A stretch of 64,000 bases of DNA, from the NCBI GenBank assembly GCA_018894105.1, contig CM032117.1, forward strand, positions 30,484,501 through 30,548,500, given 5' to 3'. A program made the translations under genes and the position numbers. Numbering within the stretch: the first letter of the stretch is position 1; each line of letters opens with the position of its first letter. The notes under the pieces were generated by a model. That model did no database searches. It saw only the letters and a list, made by a program, of their open reading frames with translations, and was not told the DNA's origin. The DNA comes from Jacaranda mimosifolia. Lineage: Eukaryota; Streptophyta; Magnoliopsida; Lamiales; Bignoniaceae. Below, one piece after another: positions 21,514 through 33,609 of the stretch.

Positions 21514-23008
21514 AATATTGGGACTGATGGAACTTACATCTCATGTAAGATTTTATAGGGGCCATGACTTATTCATTCTTCGAGTCATTGTTACTCCATT
21601 TGATGCTCTTGTTATGTTTTAGCTAAGTTTAATTTTCTAAATAGATTGGAAATAAGCAATTAAGTTTTAACTTATTTAGAACTAAATCCGAGAATAACAT
21701 GGCTTATATGGCTATTTAATTTAATATAGCTATTATTTAATTTTAGTATCTTTAGGATTGGCCTAGTTGAAAAGTTTAGATTTAATAGTCTTAGGAATGA
21801 ATGATGTCCTTAACTGAATATATATTAGAGTACAATTGTGGTCCCATGGATTAGATATTAATTAAGTTCAATGTTAAATTGTGTCAACAAGTGGTCAAGG
21901 ACTCGATATGATAGAATTGACTTTTAATTTCTCTGATAAGTACTGTGAGTGCCCAAACCTATAAATACTATATAATATTATGTTTCAAAAACCAAAAGGA
22001 CATATGCTATAGTATGATTTGCTCGTAACTTGTTTTCAATTTACACTGCACTATATATGTATTCCACTGTACACAAAAGGAAAGATTTTTCTTATTTTAA
22101 TTCTAAATGAAAGAAAACATGTGCTTTTTTTTTTATTTTTAATGCTTCTGGACTAACAGTTAAATTCGATGATCAACTGATGACTGAATTTATTGTTACT
22201 GTTACTGTTAGTTGGATCTAACTTGGCCTGGGTGTACGAGGGACTTCATCGGTCAGCAGCGGGCTTCCTGGTTGAACCCCAAGCCCCCATGGCCTAATCC
22301 CCCCTATCGCACCACATAAACCATTTGTGGTTGGGGTGAATTGTAGGATTTCCTAAGGACCTAAGCTCGGACACTGTTTTGGTAAGATCGCACCTTGTTT
22401 GGAGCGATAAGGGACTATTATGGTGGGAGTCATAAGGTTGACTACTGGTTACAACAAACACTGTGTGATCATCACACTTAAATTGTTATTCTATAAAACT
22501 GTTTACTAAATTATTGTTTCAGTATTACTTGACCGTTTATCGCATTCCACTGATATCCTTCTCGAATATATATATTTTTTATTGAATTATTCATGTCAAA
22601 TTCATAAACTCACACTTTGCAAACACTAAGCCTTTTACTCACACTCTACATATATTTTTTTTAATTTTCTTTTGACAGATCTAGATCATAGCCCTGGTGA
22701 GGAAGTGGATCCTGCTTATGATGAGACTAAAATTTTAGATTGGATCTTGCAGTAGACTAGTTTGGATCTTGTGGTAGACTAGTATATTTCTCCTAAGCTT
22801 ATTAGTTCTATTTAATTTATTATGGATTTTATTTTGTTTTAGTTGAGGTCAGGTATTAACACTTTGAGTTTTTGTGTTATAAGACTAGTTTGGATTAATT
22901 TGAGTTCTTATGTCTAACTTTATGATTTTGAACTATTAATATCATTTATTTGGGATTGAGTTTCACATTTCAATATTAGAATACATGGTTTAATTTTGTG
23001 GCGTGACA
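21514..23008 (+). mobile_element. Probable third segment of the Ty3/gypsy LTR, ending GGCGTGACA
   Basis: The sequence resumes after AAT and ends at GTGGCGTGACA (23008), which pairs loosely with the TGTAATACC start at 1194 as an LTR end. A pyrimidine tract with an acceptor-like CAG (22650-22679) precedes a leader-like stretch, as in the LTR at 29392-32277. The three segments add up to about 2.8 kb, close to that 2.9-kb LTR. A TATA-like CTATAAATAC lies near 21959. No protein is recognised. Confidence 0.5.
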
Positions 23009-24040
23009 GTGACAAGTTAATGACAATAAAAATTATTGCTATAATTTGTAACAAGATTTTTATTGTCACTATGTTATCACTATCAGTGTGTCACTATTTG
23101 TTAATGACGACAACTTCACTATTATTCTTATCACTATTAAGTTTATCTTCTGTGCCCCAAAATAATTCGATGTCAACAGCTAGATACCCCCCCTTGAAGG
23201 GTGAAAGAAGGACATGCCAAATGTAAAATTAGAGGCAGAATTGAAGCAACTACTCGTCGTTTGCCATTTTTGCAGAGCCATTTTCTTTACTTTTTTGGCA
23301 TAGCCTTTGAAGAGAATAATAGACTACTAATCATACGACAAATTTTACCAATTATGTCATAGCTCTCTTGTCAATGCTTGAAAGCTCATTAGCCATCCCC
23401 ATATTCATATTTTTTGTATTTTTTTTTATTTTTATTTTAATTCATAATATGTAATATAGATGACAACAAGCATTAGAATTAATTCAAATATTCAATGGCT
23501 CAATTTGCAACTTTATTTGCATTAAGTTACTAACAATATATAATTTGTACCTTTCTGATCGTCATTCTCTTTTTGATCGGACATAGACATGGCTACCAAC
23601 CCAATGAACCCATGATCAGATCCTTACACTTGAAAGCATTCCATGTTTCCATGTTAACAATGTTTCGAGCTAGCACCACACACATAACATAAAATCAGTC
23701 AGACTGATTTTTCTTTTCTGGCAATAAGGAATTAAATCAATATTAATTTGTTCAAGCTTCCAAGAAGGCATTAGTACTCCAGAATCAATCAAATCACATT
23801 GCACTCCAGGAAATTCCAGGCTTCAACTTTAAAACTCCCTATGATTCAATGGAAAATCTTCATGCCTAATCTCCTCATTCTTTTTTCTCCTCATGCAGAG
23901 GCAGAAGCAGAGCTAGAGCTAGAGCTTAAGCTAGCTGGTTTCTTTCCAAATCCTGAACACCAAATCCATAAAATGATCTTTTTTGTGTGTGAGCCTGATT
24001 TTGCAGAGCCAGAAGGAAATTATGAGTTATAGCTTTCATC
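23009..24040. other. Spacer without recognisable genes
   Basis: Short open frames show no domain. A stretch with GACAATAAAA and TTATTGTC in opposite orientations near 23020-23060 could be a small inverted repeat. A short GAGCTA-type simple repeat lies near 23905-23935. The last five bases (TCATC) are the left target duplication of the next element. Confidence 0.5.
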
Positions 24041-24487
24041 TGTTAGAATTAAAACAGATCTATGAAACCCATTACATAAAATCCAAGAACTATCATGTTA
24101 AATCATCAAAAAATCAATCCATATGCGGAAGCATACTTGGATCCATGAATACCAATGAAATCTTTTGAGTCTTGCGGTTATTGATCTTCCAAATTAGTAT
24201 GTGTGAAATTTGGAAGAAGTTACTCTCTCTTTTCTAATGATAGGATATCATAAGAGAATCATACACATAATTCGAGGACCATAACCCTTTTCTTTATTTC
24301 TAATTTGGTCCATCATAAAATTAGAAATTACAAATTAAAGTATCTACGCTATAAGCTCATACTTTGTAAGGTAACTTAGGTCCACCTAATAATTAGATCA
24401 CTTTAATTTGAGCCAAGCCTTTTATGATATCAAATTGCATACAATTATTATTATTAATATATATATATTAAAGTCCAAAATCCAATA
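24041..24487 (-). mobile_element. Element F 3' LTR
   Basis: On the minus strand it runs from TATTGGATTTTGG (first bases mutated from TGTTGG) to TAATTCTAACA at 24041. It is nearly colinear with 28810-29254, with a short indel near 24290-24320. The polypurine-like CCAAGTAAGAGAT abuts its start. Confidence 0.92.
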
Positions 24488-24925
24488 ATCTCTTACTTGG
24501 ACTACATATATATACATCACCTTATAATTGTATGCCATAATATAACTTTATGAGCTCAAAACTTTGCTACCATAACCGAAATTATCTTTAGACATTCTTC
24601 TCCATCAATTATGTTAACATAGAACCAAGGCAATTTTCGCTACATATATCGTAACTAAATCCATCCCTAATCACGTATATCAATATAACCAAATAACATA
24701 GATCTAGTATGGATGTGTTGCATGTAAATTACATGTAATGTGATCTAAACATGCCTATTTTCAACTGGTCCACTTTAAACTTAGTGAGATCAAACTATAC
24801 CAAAATCAGAGTGTGGATAAATCAAAACAAACTTCATTTCTGCAGAAAATAACCTCAAAATATCACAAACTGAAATAACTAAAAAGTATCTATACAGAAA
24901 AAGGATTTAAAATTATAAACTCCTA
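24488..24925 (-). other. Element F 3' untranslated stretch
   Basis: This non-coding stretch lies between the RNase H end and the polypurine tract beside 24487. It shows TATA runs and no coding capacity, and forms the element's 3' untranslated region. Confidence 0.6.
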
Positions 24926-27057
24926 CTAAAACTGAATGTCTTCAAATGACATGACACCCATATGAGCAGTGTGCTCATGAAAGACCTTGGGTGGTAGTCC
25001 TTTAGTAAGTGGATCTGCAATTATAGAGTTTGTGCTAATATGCTCTATGGACAATTGACCACTATGAACTCTTTTTTTAACAACCAAAAACTTAATGTCT
25101 ATATGCCTTGACTTTGTCGTACTCCTGTTGTTGTTAGAATATAAGATTGGCGACTTGTTGTGACAAGATAACTTAAGTGGCTTTTGAATTGTATCCACAA
25201 TTCGCAGCCTAGTGACAAAGTTCCACAGCTATATTCCATGATTAGATGCCTCGTAACACGTTATAAACTCAGCTTCCATAGTGAAAGGAGTTACAAATGT
25301 CTGCACAACACTATTATAGGAAATAGCTGTTCCAGCAAGTAGATAGATATAACCCAACATAGATTTTATACTATCTTGGCATTCGACAAAGTTGGAAGGT
25401 ATTCCTAATTTATCCGACCTTCTATATGTGAGCATGTAATGTTTCATTCTTTATAGATACCGCATGACTCGTTTGGTTGCCTTTCAATGATCCATTCTTG
25501 GATTACTTAAATATATGCCTAACATCCCAACAATGTATGCAATATCCAGACGCGTACAAACCTAAGCATACATTAGACTTCCCACTATTGATGCATAAGG
25601 AATCTTTTGCATTTCCTTATCCTCAAAAGCATTTCTAGGGCATTGTTTGAGACTGAATTTGTCTCCTTTAGCTACAGAGGCATCACCTTGTTTACAGTCT
25701 TGCATGCCATATCTCTTGAGAACCTTTTCAATATAGGCCTTTTGTGATAATCCAAGGATACCTCGAGATTGATCCCAGTGTATTTGAATCCCTAATACAA
25801 AAGTTACATCACCAAAATCTTTCATCTCAAAATTTATTGCTAAAAATCTCTTAATTTTGTGCAACAAGCCTATATTGTTGTTGGCAAGCAGTATGTCATT
25901 GACATACAAAACCAGAAAAATATGCTTACTCTCACTGAACTTATGGTATATACAATCATCAGCCAAATCCATCTCAAAACCAGATGAGATAATTATTTGG
26001 TGAAATTTGTAATACCATTAACGAGACGCTTGCTTAAACCCATAGATGGATTTTTTTAATTTGCAAACCATTGACTTTGCATCATCTGACATATACTTTT
26101 CTGGCTGCACCATATAAATTATCTCATCATGTCGCCATTGAGAAACACAGTCTTAACATCCATCTGATCTAGCTCAAGACCAAAATATACAACTAAAGCT
26201 ATTATAATCTAAAGGAGTCTTTCGATGAAATTGGAGAGAAAATCTCTTTATAATCGATGTCTTCTTTTTGTGTGAAGCCCTTAGCAACAAGATGTGCTTT
26301 GTACCTCTCTGCATTGCCTTTCGAATCCCTCTTACTTTTAAAAATCCATTTGTAACCAATGGGCTTCGCACCTTCAAGCAATGGGACAAGATCCCACACA
26401 TCATTGTCCTTCATGGACTTAATCTCTTCATTCATGGCATCGATCCACTTTTGAGAGTTAGAACTTTCCATGGCTTGATGGAAGTTGATTGGATCATCTT
26501 CCATCACTCCAATGTCAACATCACATTCTTGGAGAAATATAATATAATCATCTGAAATTATACTTCTCATTTCTCTAGTGGATCTTTTTAATGGCATTAT
26601 TTATTGAGGTTGTAGAGTTTGTTCTTCTGGAACAACTTCTTGAACCTAAATGGGAGGTTCAATGACATTGTCTTGATCTGAAGTTGCTCCTTGAACAATG
26701 TTAGGTATAGAATGTTGTTCCTAATCATTATCAATATCAGTTGGAGGAATATTAACATATTCCTCTTCAAAGACGAAGTCCCTAACTCTTTATCCCCTTA
26801 CAAACTCGACATCCTCAAAGAATCGGGTATTACCTATCTCGAAAATGGACTTAGTTGTGGGATCATAAAATTTGTATCCCCTGAATATTTCAAAGTATCC
26901 AATGAAATAGAAACTGATAGTTTTGCAATCCAATTCCTTTTCGTTTGGCCTATAAGGCCTTGCCTCGGTTGGACATCCCTAAATATATAAATGCTCTACA
27001 CTAGGTTTCTTGCCCATCCAAAGCTCATAAGGGGTCTTTTCAATTGTCTTTCTTCTT
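24926..27057 (-). pseudogene. Element F pol remnant: integrase end, reverse transcriptase, RNase H
   Basis: Minus-strand order: integrase C-terminal region (27057-26760, WMGKKPSVEHLYI, then FYFIGYFE and KFYDPTTKSIFE). Reverse transcriptase follows (26597-25560) with WIDAMNEEIKSMKDNDVWDL and YKWIFKSKRD. The catalytic YVDD is changed to YVND at 25895-25906. RNase H (25560-24926) has TMEAEFITCYEA; the expected CDNKS is CHNKS, and IADPLTKGLPPK precedes the stop. A frameshift near 26200 and several stops split the frame. RT and RNase H copy the element RNA into cDNA; losing one catalytic aspartate in each would abolish activity even without the stops. The integrase core is absent because of a deletion at about 27058. 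Confidence 0.9.
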
Positions 27058-27059
27058 GT

Positions 27060-27749
27060 CTTTTAAGGTGGAGGATAAGTGGGCACTCTCTATCTTCTCT
27101 TGCTTCAATCTATCCTATTCCTAAACACAGTATGAGATGAGTTCATTATGGGAACATGAGTCCTTTTGGTAGTTATAGCTCACCTTGAACTGTCTAAACT
27201 GTGCTAGAAAGGATATCAGAGCGAAATGCACTAACAAGTCTTCAGACTAATCCAACTTGAGTGCCTTTAATTTTGAAGCAAGATAATGTATTCCTTTATG
27301 TTTCCTTTACCCATGTACCTCATTGAGATGAGCTTTGCTAAGATTGTACAAGTTTCAGCCTTTTCATTCTTAACAAACCTCTTCTCAAGGTCCTCAAGGA
27401 AAGCTTTAGTTGTATTCACCTTATCAAATATAGTGCCTCTAAAAGCTTCTGGAATGCGATTAGACTTTTCCCACTTTTTCATCTCCCTCTTTTCATCCGA
27501 GGTGTTCATATTAGTGAGATAAGTAGGTTTAGCTACCCTTAATGCAAGGTCTAGGTCCATGACTCCTAGAGTAATTAAGATACTTTCTTGCCATGCCTTA
27601 AAAGTTGTGCCATCCAGCATAAGAATAGAATTGATGCTAGCGGTGATATTAGCAGCAGAAGTAGAAACTGAATAGAGAACAAAACAAACTAAACAAACAA
27701 ACTCACACAAGTACCAAAGTAGAAAATCAAAACAAAATAATAAATTCAA
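27060..27749 (-). pseudogene. Element F gag remnant
   Basis: Gag, the capsid-like protein that packages element RNA, starts about 30 codons into the open frame at 27749 (SINSILMLDGTTFKAWQE near 27630). It continues through LGVMDLDLALR, IPEAFRGTIFDKVNTTKAF, LEDLEKRFVKNEKAET and MRYMGKGNIKEY near 27280. After stops the same protein goes on at 27250-27070 (LKALKL, FKVSYNYQKD, RLKQEK). The first hydrophobic residues of the open frame lie in the leader and are probably not part of Gag. The zinc knuckle and everything to the integrase end are deleted, so Gag joins pol abruptly. Confidence 0.88.
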
Positions 27750-28809
27750 ATAAAGGTAAATCCTATCTCAAGATATCGGACACTCCATTAATATTTCATC
27801 TTTGGATAACATATTAACTTGTAATTGATCTTGGTGCAGTAATCAAACACTAATAATAAAGTAATATGTTAAATAATAAATCTTCCTTTGGGCTGACTTA
27901 TTGCTCACATTTAAGCCAAATAATTATCACGCATTTATTACCACAAGTGTTCATGTAATTTTGCTAAATATAAATCTTCCTTTGGGCCGATCAATATTTA
28001 CATAAGTTACATGCACATAAACATTGATATTTCAAAATAAATTAATTTCCACAAGAGAGGTCACTTTGGTGACATATTGCTTCAATCAATTTATATAAAA
28101 ATATATACAAACATACCAATATTCTAATTAAAATTCCTCCAAAAAAAAAAATTAGTTAAAGTCAATGGTGTTGTTTATAAGAATAATTAACCTCATCTAG
28201 ATCAACTACATACAAATCAGAAGGACTATAAGGTAATTTCCATCCAAGTAAGGAATGAATACAATAAAAAACAATATATGCATATGAATACATCATTAAA
28301 ATATATATATATATATATATATCCAAAAATGGAAAAAGCATTACTGTACAACACTGTGGCAAACCATCATTCATGATTCAATGGAAACAAATATAAACAA
28401 ATTATTGGTGTCCTCCACACACCACCAAATGAAAAGCTTTCTACTTCAATTAATATTAATAGTGCAATTTGTTGCTTTCAATTCAAAATCATGATTTGCT
28501 GCGTCAAAAAGTCCATATCCAAAATCACACTTTCTCAACATTCAAGCAATAATTCCCGAAATTCACATCAAGATTCAGATGCTAAACATTATTAGTCCAT
28601 TTATTCTTGGGCCTCAGCTATTCAATCAAATGTTTTCCAGAATTGTAATTCACAGGCCCTCAAATTCATTTAACATCCCCAGAAAAAAAAAAAAAACTTA
28701 AATCAAGAATTCGAATAAATTTTTATTAAACTCATGTATCCTTAAAGCAAACAAATCTATCTAAATTAATAGATTTTAATGATTCAACATGAGCGGCTCC
28801 AACACCAAT
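27750..28809 (-). other. Element F leader and primer-binding site
   Basis: This is untranslated sequence between the 5' LTR and gag. Next to the LTR (about 28797-28809) the minus strand reads TTGGTGTTGGAGCCGC, a degraded form of the tRNA-iMet-type TGGTATCAGAGC primer-binding site. A TA run lies at 28301-28321. No coding capacity is seen. Confidence 0.6.
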
Positions 28810-29254
28810 TATTAGATTAAACCAAATCTATAAAATCCATCACATAAAATCCAAGAACTATCATGTTAAATCATCAAAAAATCAATCCCTATGCGGAAGT
28901 GTAACTGAATCTATGAATACCAATGAAATCCTTCGAGTCTTGCAGTTATTAATTTTCCAAATTAGTGTGTATGAAGTTTAGGAGAAGTTACTCTCTCTTT
29001 TCTAATTATGGGATATAAGAAAAGAATTATACACATAATTCGGGGACCATAACCCTAATATAAATGTATATCTTTTCTTTATTTCTAATTTAGCCCATCA
29101 TAAAATTAGAGTATCTACATATATAGGTCCATACTTTGTAAGGTAACTTAGGCTCACCTAATAATTAGAACACTTTAATTTGGGCTAAGCCTTTTATGAT
29201 AGCAAATTTCATAAAATTATTAATAATATATATATTAAAGTTCAAAATCCAACA
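28810..29254 (-). mobile_element. Element F 5' LTR
   Basis: It begins TGTTGGATTTTGAAC on the minus strand at 29254 and is colinear with 24041-24487. Its right neighbour TCATC repeats the bases left of the other LTR. Confidence 0.92.
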
Positions 29255-30076
29255 TCATCTAGTTGGTAAATTTAATTTCTTCAAAGAATTTTGGGATGTG
29301 GCAATAACCATGGAGAGTGGAGACAACCATTAAGAGAGCAAGGAATCTGCCGGGAATTTCAACAAATTTCACCTATGAAGGAAATTCCTTTTGTGACACC
29401 TCACTCCGGATAACCCAAAGCTAAGATATCAACTCAATTCAAACTTAATTTCTGAACCTTAAAATACAAACAATAATTCAAAAACACCGGAATATAACAT
29501 CAACTTAAATAATACTATTAACCATAATATTCGAACCAAGGCTCAAATCTTAAGTATATAGCAAAATATATACATAGAATTAAGGTGCCTCGGTCTATTC
29601 TGACATATCACAACATCTCTATGTACCACCTATCCATCTAGTGATCCATTGGTAAAAGAGAGACACTAAACTATTACAAAAGAAGCATCCCTATACTTCA
29701 AGTCAGAACTTTTCATTCTTAGGCTACTCTGTCTGCAAAAGTAATGAAAACGAGGGGGTAAGTCCAATGGACTTAGTGAGGAATAAATATCAAGGCAATA
29801 ATAGAACCTGTCAAGGGAAGAGCATCTCAATAGATCTAGAATCAATAACAATACAAGTACAATTACAATTTAGCAAGAACAAGTTTAGCAAACAAGAAAC
29901 TCTCCTGTCTTATTGCTCCAAGAACAGTTCACAAGCAAGCAGAAATGAGTACGAATAAGCAAACCATTATAGAATATGCATTACAACAAAACGAGTAAGA
30001 CATGCATATCAGATCACCTTATACCAATCAAACAAGTATTTTCATAGCGTGATAGCTTGGTATACAATTGGTGTGC

Positions 30077-30200
30077 CCATACGGACTGTATGGCGCATAG
30101 CAGATACCTAAGCGGATTGCTTAGTGTATCGCGGATACCTATGCGGACTGCATAGCATACCCTAGACACCCAGGCGGGCTGCAAGACGTGTCCCAAGTAT
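30077..30200. repeat. Four hairpin units at exact 31-bp spacing in the solo LTR
   Basis: Units start at 30077, 30108, 30139 and 30170. The first three are perfect 6-bp stems around a five-base loop: CCATAC-GGACT-GTATGG, CTAAGC-GGATT-GCTTAG and CTATGC-GGACT-GCATAG. The fourth (CAGGC-GGGCT-GCAAG, at 30171-30185) pairs only partly. The 14-base linkers are also related (AGATAC, GGATAC, AGACAC at their ends). Stems differ between units while pairing is kept. Confidence 0.85.
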
Positions 30201-30224
30201 CACAACATTCCGTATAGGATTGGC

Positions 30225-30590
30225 ACTCGACCTAAGTACAATCTCCAAACAAGTACAACAAGTACCAATCAAGTACAACAATCAAGTACATACAAGCCAA
30301 CTAGCTAGATATCAGGATACATCAAATGAGTATGCCGGCAAGGCATCTGACAACGATTCAAACAAGAACAAGCAAGTACGATCAAACAAGTACCAGACAC
30401 GACAGACAGGAGTTCTGGGCGCCAGAACAAATAAGAATGAGCAAGTAAGATTGAACCAGTACGATTGAACAAGTGCAAACCCTCATAGGGGTATACAAGT
30501 CAATAACAAGTAACGAACAAGTACGAGTCAAACAATTACGAACAAGTACAATCAAGCAATTTATGAGCAGGTACAATCAAGCAAATTAAA
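30225..30590. repeat. Cluster of CAAGTAC motifs in the solo LTR
   Basis: CAAGTACAA, CAAGTACCA, CAAGTACGA and close variants recur more than ten times at irregular spacing in about 365 bases, often with ATCAA after them. The pattern is a degenerate short-repeat array or a set of protein-binding sites. Confidence 0.6.
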
Positions 30591-32282
30591 CCCTCACAGG
30601 GGTTATGCCATAAGAACATATAGATATATCAAGGCCAAAATGGCAGACCTGCACAAGGGTTCAACAATTAACGAGAAGCTTGTACAAAGCAATAACCCAA
30701 AGTGGGAGAACCTCACCTCCAAAACCTCTGATGGTACAAGTTCTGCAAACTGTCTATTGGTCCTCGTGACCCACTTCTTCATCACCTAACCATAATGATT
30801 TATATTTAGTCAGAACCCACTTTAAATTCCTAATACATCTTTATCATATTGATTCTTAACTCCAAATTTGCTATTTATCCCATTAACATGATAATTTAAA
30901 ATGACAACATTGATAAAATTCCAAGAATGGCTATAAGACTAGTCTTGCTACAATAATCTTAATTCTCATATTGTTCCTCCTATCAATAAAGTCAAGTCTT
31001 TTAACCACATGATCTACATATCGTCACTTAAATCATCAATTGTTCAAGGTCCCAACAATTTCCAATACTATCTAGTTTAGGTCCTCAATCCAAGGTCTCA
31101 AGTTCAATTTTCTTATCAAATTCATAATTTCCAATTTGTAACTTAATATAATGTCCAAGTCCATTATAATATCTTCCTTAGAATGGGAGAGTTCAACATA
31201 CACATATATATACAAGGCATATCATCATCCTCAAGTTTTATTCTTAGCATGGATACAACATCAATTAGGAATATACACATGCATGTACATACATATACAT
31301 ATATATAAATTCTTCAATCTTTTACCACATCTACGCAATGAGAGCTCAGATCCACGAACCAACTATGCCACTACGATCGTCTCAACGAAAGGAAGATTCT
31401 GTCTTCCCCCCGCTGCCGCCGTCGCCGAAAAATCTCAACACCAACACCAGTCTACTCCTTTCGAGCTCTTGAATCTAATGCCACTTTCAGTTTTTCATTT
31501 CGAGGTCTGTAGCTACCGAAAATGAGCTCAACAGTCCAAAAATCTCATTTTCTCCGCCGGCTCCGATTTCCATTTTTCATCGTCTCTACCGCGCCAAACC
31601 CATATGTAACCACGTATCTTGCTTCTCCTTGTCACGAGCTACCTGAAACACCCTTCAACTGTCCAATTTGTAGCCGAAAAATGCAAACCCAGTTCATTTG
31701 CCGTGAATGGTGTCTCGATCTCCTTCACTCACGGTGGCTCATCGGTTTCCAACCGTGCATGGGTGGAAAAAGGTGGTCAGAGGGTGGATGGGAGTTGTTT
31801 GAGGGGGTTAGAGTGGTGGTTGGTGGTCGCTGGTGGTGGTGATGCTTGCGGGAGAAAGAAGAAAAGAAAGAAGAAAGAAATGAAGAAGAAGGAAAAAGAA
31901 AAAGGAAGGAAAATAGGGAAAATTTATGCTGCCCATTTGACTTTTAAAAATCTAATTTCTCAATTTGCAATTTAGTCATCCAGGTTTTTAATCAGCCCCA
32001 ATAATACCCTAAAATTTTGAAAATTACAATTTAAACCCTATTGACCAAGACCCTCACATGCAAACCCTATCTTTTTCAAAAAGTGTTCAATCAAGTTTTA
32101 ATAAATTTCGAATTGACCCCAAACTTTTTAATTATCATGAAATCAAGTTTATGGCAATATATATATTGATTAAAAATTTTCTAAAATACAAAATAATCAT
32201 GGAAATTCATAAAGTACATTAAAATGAATTATCTAACAATTATACTATCATAATTTAAGAAAATTAGGGGTGTTACACCTTT

Positions 32283-33103
32283 CTTCTTTGGTTTTTTTTT
32301 TTAAGTCTCCAAGCAATGTTTCAATCAACGATTGAATCTACATCATTATGATTGTCTTTCTTCCTAAATTCCATCAAAGGAAGAGAATATTTAACAAAGT
32401 TTCCCTGCATCAATATCTATATAAGAATGATATAACATTATGTTGTTGTATGGAGCATTTTAATATTAAGTGAAGGTGAGTGGTGAAGTAAAGAGTCTCC
32501 TCAATATTCTTCCTTCAACTCACTATTGCAACTACAAACCTATTACATGTCTTCTTAATACCACTAATACATCAATTTATATGTCACTCTTTATATTCGT
32601 ATATATAACTCCTAATTTTATTACCCACTACTTCTCATTTATGTTACGAAAATACTCCATACCTATAGATATAAGTCATTTCTTCTTGTGGTCACTTGCA
32701 CAAGAAGTTTTTGCAACTACTGTACTGTAACACTAAAAAGAGAAAGTTACACTAGTTGAAGAAGGTGCTCTTAGTGGTGGATCTTTAAAATCAAAAGCTT
32801 ATCCAGAATTTTTGAATTATACGACATTGTCGTACTATTGTATTCTGAAGTGGCAAGTTAAGAGCATTATTGTTGGACTAGTACTGACTTTGTGTTACAG
32901 TGGGTTGGACTAATACCAACTTTGTGCTACATTTGGGCTTGAATCAACCACATAGAAAGGTGCAATATATATATATTTCTTCACTTATGTTTTTGACCTA
33001 TGAAACTATTTTGCATGCATCTTACTGTGCAAATTATCCCAAAAGTATTCCCATATTGATTTATGATGAATTAATAAAACATTATGAGGTCAAAAAAATA
33101 TTA

Positions 33104-33150
<47 letters not shown>

Positions 33151-33609
33151 TTTATGCCCATTTCGGATGTATAATACACCATTTTGAATATTTTTTCACA
33201 CTCTACAAGATAGCATTAAAATCATAATGAAAATTATAAAAACATATTATATCTTAGCCAATAGAAATGAGTTTATGCGAGAAACTCATTTTGTGCCCAT
33301 TTGACGCTCTTTTCATTCTCCACAAAATGATTTAAAAAAATCACACACACACAAAAATCTGAAGTTGACTTTTTTTGCTTTAATAAAATAAATCTCAAAC
33401 TTGAATTTAATTTTTTCCTCAAATTATTTATATATTTGAACCATATTATAAAAATACAATTATCTACATACGGCAAAAAATTCATGCAAAAATTTCACAC
33501 TTCAAATTACAATTTTACATTTTCTTTAAGTATAAAATAATTATATGTGATTTGATCAAATAAATAGATGAGAAGAAAATAAAAGCATGTACAAAAAAAT
33601 TAATATTCA
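32283..33609. other. Spacer without recognisable genes, with a CT/CA microsatellite
   Basis: No domain-bearing frame is found on either strand. A compound microsatellite (CT then CA, 33104-33150) is the only clear structure. Confidence 0.6.

Larger units (their letters stand above)
24041..29254 (-). mobile_element. Complete but internally deleted Ty1/copia element F, target duplication TCATC
   Basis: Two LTRs of about 446 bp (24041-24487 and 28810-29254) in minus orientation enclose leader, gag, the end of integrase, reverse transcriptase and RNase H. TCATC is found at 24036-24040 and 29255-29259, which fixes both ends. Protease and the integrase core are missing, and pol carries stops, frameshifts and active-site changes, so the copy cannot move by itself. 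Its sequence differs from the Angela-like family elsewhere in the window. The lineage was not assigned. Confidence 0.93.
29392..32277 (-). mobile_element. Gypsy-type solo LTR, 2886 bp, target duplication CCTTT
   Basis: On the minus strand it starts TGTAACACCCC (at 32277) and ends GGTGTCACA (29392), with TG...CA ends whose terminal nine bases are nearly inverted copies. CCTTT occurs at 29387-29391 and 32278-32282. No primer-binding site, polypurine tract or pol sequence adjoins, so it is a solo LTR left by recombination between two LTRs. Length and layout fit long-LTR chromoviruses (Tekay/Del type); that assignment is inferred. It holds a 31-bp hairpin array (30077-30200) and a CAAGTAC motif cluster. 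Open frames near 31151-31975 are LTR sequence, not genes. Confidence 0.9.

Noticed and set aside
22650..22755. Intron-acceptor-like tract followed by a short open stretch ending in a stop, as in a last exon
   Set aside because: Only about 25 codons with no family match; the same layout occurs in the other gypsy-type LTR, so it is better read as LTR sequence.
30077..30200. A CRISPR-like look: short palindromic repeats at regular spacing
   Set aside because: Only four units, imperfect repeats, related linkers, plant nuclear LTR context and no cas genes.
31151..31975. Open frames of 106-124 codons resembling a plant gene start
   Set aside because: They lie wholly inside the solo LTR bounded by CCTTT duplications and show no domain.
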